Positions 59,835 to 64,000 of a stretch of 64,000 nt of DNA are shown here, in pieces. The position numbers and the translations under genes are program-made. The DNA comes from JAZQQB01 sp045628865. Its GTDB lineage: Bacteria; Bacillota; Clostridia; Lachnospirales; Lachnospiraceae. How positions within the stretch are numbered: the stretch's first letter is position 1; each line of letters opens with the position of its first letter. The DNA is taken from positions 124,001 to 188,000 of the forward strand of contig JAZQQB010000071.1 in the NCBI GenBank assembly GCA_045628865.1, in the 5' to 3' direction. The notes under the pieces are model-generated. The model was not told the origin of the DNA and did no database searches. It saw only the letters and a program-made list of their open reading frames with translations.

Positions 59835-60392
59835 ATGAAAAAGAAAACAAAACAGACCTTACTTGCCATTGTGGCAATTGCTATTCTGGTTGCACTTGAC
59901 CAGTGGACAAAGGCCTTGGCGGTAAGTAGTTTAAAGGGAAAAGCGTCTTTTCCGATTATAAAAGATGTTTTTGAGCTTACTTATGTTGAGAACATTGGTG
60001 CAGCTTTTAGCTCTATGGAAGGAAAAACCATTTGGTTAATAGGAAGTACCTCTGTATTGATGGTGTTTGTATCTTGGCTTTACACCAGGATTCCAGATAC
60101 CAGGAAATGGATGATCATTCGTTTTACACTGGTTGCAGTTGTAGCAGGCGGAATTGGAAACTTTATTGATCGAGTTAGATTCAAATATGTAGTGGATTTC
60201 CTTTATTTTAAGCTGATCAATTTCCCGGTGTTTAATGTTGCTGACTGTTATGTAACAATTGCAGCATTTACCATCATTATTATGAGTTTGTTTGTATTAA
60301 AGGAAGAAGACTGGAAAGAAGTTACAGAGCATTTTCCAAAGTGGCTTCAGTCTAAAAAGAAGAACAAAGAAGAGAATAACAAAGAAGAATAA
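59835..60392 (+). CDS. lspA: Lipoprotein signal peptidase (canonical)
   Basis: A 185-residue membrane aspartyl protease that removes signal peptides from prolipoproteins. ALDQWTKALA, ENIGAAFSSME, GGIGNFIDRVRFKYVVDF and FNVADCYVTIA carry the two catalytic Asp residues and all family blocks; four membrane helices. The C-terminus has a short Lys/Glu/Asn tail. ATGGAGAGTAA precedes the ATG. It is the full-consensus counterpart of the divergent LspA-like protein at 17487. Confidence 0.96.
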   Translation: MKKKTKQTLLAIVAIAILVALDQWTKALAVSSLKGKASFPIIKDVFELTYVENIGAAFSSMEGKTIWLIGSTSVLMVFVSWLYTRIPDTRKWMIIRFTLVAVVAGGIGNFIDRVRFKYVVDFLYFKLINFPVFNVADCYVTIAAFTIIIMSLFVLKEEDWKEVTEHFPKWLQSKKKNKEENNKEE

Positions 60393-60403
60393 GTGAAAAA
60401 TGG

Positions 60404-60437
60404 TACCAGTTCCAGCAATTATTGCTTAGAACTGGTA
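60404..60437. terminator. Hairpin downstream of lspA
   Basis: TACCAGTTC pairs with GAACTGGTA, with an inner AGCAAT/ATTGCT stem. It is followed by A residues on the plus strand, so it may act more on the minus strand or as an mRNA 3' end structure. Confidence 0.6.
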
Positions 60438-60444
60438 AAAAAAT

Positions 60445-60479
60445 GGGATGTGCATTAAAAAATGCGACATCCCTTTTTC
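60445..60479. terminator. Rho-independent terminator between lspA and cellobiose phosphorylase
   Basis: GGGATGTGCATT and AATGCGACATCCC form a long stem followed by TTTTT on the plus strand and preceded by A residues, so it can serve both converging genes. Confidence 0.88.
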
Positions 60480-60491
60480 TTTATAGAGTAA

Positions 60492-62927
60492 TTAACCTAA
60501 GACGATTTCAACATTGTATTCTGTCTGGCCCTTTACGTAAGGAATTACACATCCTTCAACAGCCTGACCGTTAACTGTCATAGATTTCACACCTTTTTCA
60601 ACGTTAGAAGGATTCTTAACAGTGATTTTGTAGTTACCTTCGCGGAACTTACGTGTCATTGTGAAATCACCAAAGTCCTTTGGTACACAAGGATCAACAG
60701 AAAGTCCCTTGTGTGTTGGGTAAACACCTAAGATATGCTGAGAAACATTTACGAATGTCCAAGCAGCAGTACCTGTTAACCAAGAGTTCTTAGCTTCACC
60801 GTGGAATTTAGCATCGCGACCAGCTACCATCTGAGAATATACATATGGCTCTGTTCTGTGGATTTCTGAAAATTCTTCACAGTAAGCTGGACAAGTTTTC
60901 TTGTAGATTTCGAATGCTCTGTCACCACGACCGATTACTGTTTCAGCAATAGATACCCATGGGTTGTTGTGGCAGAAGATACCAGCATTTTCCTTGTATC
61001 CTGGTGGATAAGAAGAAATTTCACCAAGCTCTAAGTGATATCTTGTGTAAGCTGGCTGTAAGATCATTACACCGTAATCGGTATCAAGTCTTTCCTTAAC
61101 AGAGTTAAGAGCTTTTTCAGCAAGACCTTCTTTTACACCAACACCTGCTAATGAACAGAATCCATTAGACTCGATGTAAATCTGACCTTCTTCACATTCT
61201 TTAGAACCGATCTTCTGTCCGTATGCATCATATGCACGAACGAACCATTCTCCGTCCCAACCATCTTTTAAGATAGCATCATACATTTTGGAAACTTCTG
61301 CTCTAGCGTAGTCAGCTTCTGCCTGGTTGCCCTGAAGCTCACATAACTGAGCGTATTCCTCACCATATTTTACAAACATACCTGCAATGAATACTGATTC
61401 AGCAACTGGTCCTTCAGAAGGTCCGAATGTCTGGAAAGATTCACCTGGATGCTCAGAGAAGCAGTTTAAGTTCAAACAGTCATTCCAGTCAGCACGACCG
61501 ATAAGTGGAAGATTGTGAGGACCCTTGTGATTTACAATGTAATCAAAACTTCTCTTTAAGTGTCCCATTAATGGAGTAGCTTTGCTCATATCATTATCAT
61601 ATGGAGTCATATGATCTAAGATTGTTGTATCACCAGTTTCACGTACATATGCTGAAGTACCGGCAATCAACCATAATGGATCATCGTTAAAGCCTGAACC
61701 GATATCAGCATTACCTTTTTTGGTAAGTGGCTGATACTGATGATATGCACTACCATCTTCAAACTGAGTAGAAGCGATATCGATAATTCTTTCTCTAGCT
61801 CTGTCCGGGATCAAATGTACGAAACCAAGAAGATCCTGACAAGAATCTCTGAATCCCATACCACGGCCGATACCTGATTCGTAGTAAGAAGCAGAACGGC
61901 TCATGTTAAATGTTACCATACACTGGTACTGGTTCCAGATGTTAACCATACGGTCAACTTTTTCATTAGAAGATTTAACTGTAAATTTGCTTAATAAGTC
62001 ATCCCAGTAAGCATTTAATTCAGCAAAAGCTTTGGAAACATCAGCATCTGTTGCATAACGGGCAAGCATAGCCTCAGCTGGCTTTTTGTTGATCACGCCA
62101 TAAGATTCCCATTTCTGGTCTTCTGGGTTCTCGATATATCCTAAAACAAATACGAAGGATTTGCTTTCGCCTGGCTGTAATGTGACATTTAACTGATGGG
62201 AAGCGATTGGCTGCCATCCTGAACAAATGGAGTTTGTTAATGCACCGTTTTCAACAGCGATTGGCTCCTGCGCGCTTCTGTAAGAACCTAAGAAGTTCTC
62301 ACGGATTGTATCAAAACCATCGATTGGAGCATTTACAGAATAAATAGCATAATGGTTACGACGTTCTCTGTATTCTGTTCTGTGGTAGATTGTAGAACCC
62401 TTTACTTCTACTTCACCAGTTGAGAAGTTACGCTGGAAGTTTCTAGAATCATCATCTGCATTCCATAAACACCATTCAACGTATGAGAATAACTGGAAGC
62501 TCTTAGCTTCAGATGATTCATTTGTTAATGTGATCTGATTTACTTCACAGTTATCAGATACTGGAACGAAAGCGAGAACAGAAGCTTTCAAACCATTCTT
62601 TACAGATGTGAAACGGCTGTAACCAATACCGTGACGGCATTCATAAGAATCCAATTCTGTCTTGGTTGGCTGCCAGCCCGGATTCCAGATAGCAGAACCA
62701 TCTTTAATATAGAAATATTTACCATTGATATCGAATGGCACATCGTTGTAACGGTAACGTGTTAAACGAAGTAACTTTGCATCCTTATAGAATGAATATC
62801 CACCACATGTGTTAGAAATTAAAGAAAAGAATTCTTTGCTTCCCAAATAGTTGATCCATGGAAGTGGAGTTTTTGGAGTAGTAATAACGTACTCACGATT
62901 GGTATCATCAAAATAACCAAACTTCAT
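60492..62927 (-). CDS. Cellobiose phosphorylase (GH94)
   Basis: An 811-residue GH94 enzyme that converts cellobiose and phosphate to glucose 1-phosphate and glucose in the cytosol, saving ATP during cellulose-derived sugar use. The N-terminal beta-sandwich starts MKFGYFDDTNREYVITTPKTPLPWINYLG, as in known cellobiose phosphorylases; the (alpha/alpha)6 domain has RGMGFRDSCQDLLGF, the catalytic Asp in GRADWNDCLNLN and GPxEGPVAESVF. No signal peptide. AAGGAG precedes the ATG. The product glucose 1-phosphate can be used by the phosphohexomutase at 2979. Divergent from a LacI regulator. Confidence 0.95.
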   Translation of the reverse strand: MKFGYFDDTNREYVITTPKTPLPWINYLGSKEFFSLISNTCGGYSFYKDAKLLRLTRYRYNDVPFDINGKYFYIKDGSAIWNPGWQPTKTELDSYECRHGIGYSRFTSVKNGLKASVLAFVPVSDNCEVNQITLTNESSEAKSFQLFSYVEWCLWNADDDSRNFQRNFSTGEVEVKGSTIYHRTEYRERRNHYAIYSVNAPIDGFDTIRENFLGSYRSAQEPIAVENGALTNSICSGWQPIASHQLNVTLQPGESKSFVFVLGYIENPEDQKWESYGVINKKPAEAMLARYATDADVSKAFAELNAYWDDLLSKFTVKSSNEKVDRMVNIWNQYQCMVTFNMSRSASYYESGIGRGMGFRDSCQDLLGFVHLIPDRARERIIDIASTQFEDGSAYHQYQPLTKKGNADIGSGFNDDPLWLIAGTSAYVRETGDTTILDHMTPYDNDMSKATPLMGHLKRSFDYIVNHKGPHNLPLIGRADWNDCLNLNCFSEHPGESFQTFGPSEGPVAESVFIAGMFVKYGEEYAQLCELQGNQAEADYARAEVSKMYDAILKDGWDGEWFVRAYDAYGQKIGSKECEEGQIYIESNGFCSLAGVGVKEGLAEKALNSVKERLDTDYGVMILQPAYTRYHLELGEISSYPPGYKENAGIFCHNNPWVSIAETVIGRGDRAFEIYKKTCPAYCEEFSEIHRTEPYVYSQMVAGRDAKFHGEAKNSWLTGTAAWTFVNVSQHILGVYPTHKGLSVDPCVPKDFGDFTMTRKFREGNYKITVKNPSNVEKGVKSMTVNGQAVEGCVIPYVKGQTEYNVEIVLG

Positions 62928-62960
62928 AATCGAATCTCCTTCTCAAACATAAATTTTGTA

Positions 62961-62989
62961 TGTATAGTCTGTAATAAAAGACAGGTTAA
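62961..62989 (-). promoter_or_regulatory. Promoter for cellobiose phosphorylase
   Basis: On the minus strand TTAACC (62989-62984) and TATACA (62966-62961) are 17 bp apart. The -35 box overlaps the palindromic operator at 62986-62997, so a bound repressor would block RNA polymerase. Confidence 0.6.
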
Positions 62990-62997
62990 ACGTTTAA
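62986..62997. promoter_or_regulatory. LacI-type operator upstream of cellobiose phosphorylase
   Basis: A perfect 12-bp palindrome TTAAACGTTTAA with the central CG typical of LacI-family sites. Ten of its 12 positions recur at the lacI-family gene (63275). Confidence 0.65.
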
Positions 62998-63237
62998 GTA
63001 ACAACCCAATCATACTCACAACTGATTATACATAAACAATGCATAAAAAGCAAGGCTAATTATAATGAAATTTGTTGAAAATTAAAAAACAAAAGGTGTA
63101 TTTCAACTTAAATTAGGCACTGTTTAAGTTGCGAAAAGAATTGCCTCAGTAAAAAAGATTAGTACTTTGAAAAGAGGGGAACACCTTGCAAATACTGATT
63201 TTAAAGGTTTTTTTGCGCTTTTTTTTATGAAAAATAC

Positions 63238-63266
63238 TTGCAAAAAAAACGATTTCATTGTATCTT
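63238..63266 (+). promoter_or_regulatory. Promoter for the LacI-family gene
   Basis: TTGCAA (63238-63243) and TATCTT (63261-63266) are 17 bp apart, with the operator at 63275 starting near the predicted start of transcription. Confidence 0.6.
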
Positions 63267-63274
63267 AATATTAC

Positions 63275-63287
63275 GAAAACGTTTAAG
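63275..63287. promoter_or_regulatory. LacI-type operator at the regulator's own promoter
   Basis: GAAAACGTTTAAG contains the AAACGTTT core shared with the site upstream of cellobiose phosphorylase. Its position at the transcription start suggests autorepression. Confidence 0.55.
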
Positions 63288-63299
63288 AAGGGTGTAGAT

Positions 63300-64000
63300 A
63301 TGGCTTCAATGAAAGATATCGCTGTTGCATGTAATGTATCAATTGCAACAGTCAGCAAAGCACTAAATGATCATAGCGATATTGGAAAAGAGACGAAGGA
63401 TAAGATTAAGGAAACTGCCAGATTGCTTGGCTATTTTCCAAATTCATCAGCCAGAGCGCTTAAGACAAATAAAAGTTATAATTTGGGCGTCCTTTTTATG
63501 GATGAGGCGCAGAGTGGTCTGACACATAGTTATTTTTCGAACGTATTGAATAGCATCAAGCAAACCGCAGAGAGCGAAGGGTATGACATTACGTTTTTAA
63601 ATGGAAGTAAACAGCGTAAAGATGGAATGACCTATTTAGAGCACTGTAAATATAGAAGCTTGGATGGCGTGATCATTGCATGTGTAAATTTTGATGACCC
63701 TGAAGTGGTTGAACTCGTTCAGAGTCAGATTCCAGTAGTAACTATTGACCACATTTTTAATGATTGTATAGCGGTCGTTTCCAACAACGCCAAGGGAATG
63801 GAGGATTTGCTTACCTATGTATCCTCTTTGGGACATAAGAAGGTGGCATACATTCATGGTAATGATAATTCTTCTGTTACAAAGAGTCGTGTTTCCTCAT
63901 TTTTCATTACCGCAGAAAAGCTTGGACTATATGTGCCGGATGAATATGTAAGAGCAGCGGCGTATTTGAATATTCCGGAGGTGGCTAAGGTCACAGATGA
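63300..64000 (+). CDS. LacI-family transcriptional regulator (3' end outside window)
   Basis: The first 233 codons of a LacI-family repressor; the frame is open to the right edge. The helix-turn-helix reads MKDIAVACNVSIATVSKALNDHSDIGKETKDKI, the hinge helix NSSARALKTNKSYNLGVLF, and the sugar-binding domain follows with DGVIIACVNF and SLGHKKVAYIHG. AGAAGGG precedes ATG 63300; an in-frame ATG at 63309 is a second choice. With the shared operators it probably represses the divergent cellobiose phosphorylase gene until cellobiose or a related sugar is present; the ligand is inference. Confidence 0.93.
   Translation, partial: MASMKDIAVACNVSIATVSKALNDHSDIGKETKDKIKETARLLGYFPNSSARALKTNKSYNLGVLFMDEAQSGLTHSYFSNVLNSIKQTAESEGYDITFLNGSKQRKDGMTYLEHCKYRSLDGVIIACVNFDDPEVVELVQSQIPVVTIDHIFNDCIAVVSNNAKGMEDLLTYVSSLGHKKVAYIHGNDNSSVTKSRVSSFFITAEKLGLYVPDEYVRAAAYLNIPEVAKVTD

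Noticed and set aside
1..64000. Prophage, insertion sequence or integrative element
   Set aside because: No integrase, transposase, capsid, terminase or conjugation gene is readable anywhere; repeats are short and noncoding.

Overview
The window looks like a chromosomal segment of a low-GC, spore-forming, anaerobic Firmicute, most likely a gut-type member of the Lachnospiraceae. The evidence is the AT-rich base composition with strong AGGAGG-type ribosome binding sites, the LL-diaminopimelate aminotransferase (dapL) plus dapF route to meso-DAP, GlnA followed by an ANTAR protein, a PdaB-like deacetylase, a Csp-like subtilase, GH94 cellobiose phosphorylase, and zinc-ribbon/TPR membrane proteins. 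No phage, transposase, plasmid or CRISPR locus is visible; the mobile-looking content is limited to small palindromic intergenic repeats.

Region 1 (1-11784) is a surface-polysaccharide locus. It holds five GT2 glycosyltransferase genes (the first cut by the window edge, one with two GT-A domains), a phosphoglucomutase/phosphomannomutase, a GtrA-like membrane protein, a WbaP/CpsE-type priming glycosylphosphotransferase and an LCP-family attachment enzyme with an unusual Pro/Gly/Arg repeat in its cytosolic tail. GlmS (11822) follows and supplies glucosamine-6-phosphate. Then come a ClpX-like unfoldase with a charged insertion and a subtilisin-like protein whose catalytic Ser is Gly, paired with a divergent signal-peptidase-II-like protein.

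Region 2 (18.2-31 kb) is rich in accessory membrane proteins. Three share one plan: N-terminal zinc ribbon, Pro/Val/Gln linker, one membrane helix, TPR, then a variable outer domain (TPR only, VWA, or YD-like repeats). One lies directly upstream of a membrane-anchored Ser/Thr kinase with TPRs and a 43-residue membrane peptide. Interspersed are arcC, a flavin-reductase-like protein, a GH25 lysozyme-like lipoprotein, a PdaB-like deacetylase, several hairpin repeats and two short gene remnants.

Region 3 (31-48 kb) is mostly housekeeping: acyltransferase, GNAT, ATP-grasp ligase, hisC, a small membrane exporter, a methyltransferase, a chemoreceptor, a Cys-rich probable spore protein, hslO, nadE, hflX, and the glnA-ANTAR-dapF-dapL run linking nitrogen assimilation to lysine and cell-wall precursor synthesis.

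Region 4 (49.8-64 kb) has a decayed WXG100-like gene next to a C39-like cysteine-peptidase-like protein, an unknown lipoprotein, a bactofilin, a 5'-nucleotidase lipoprotein, a dense block of palindromic and tandem repeats, tRNA-Arg(ACG), a TPR-GGDEF diguanylate cyclase, a MerR regulator, cardiolipin synthase, the canonical lspA, and cellobiose phosphorylase divergent from a LacI-family regulator cut by the right edge. Matching palindromic operators flank the last two promoters. All functions are inferred by reading the translated sequence; no database search was run.
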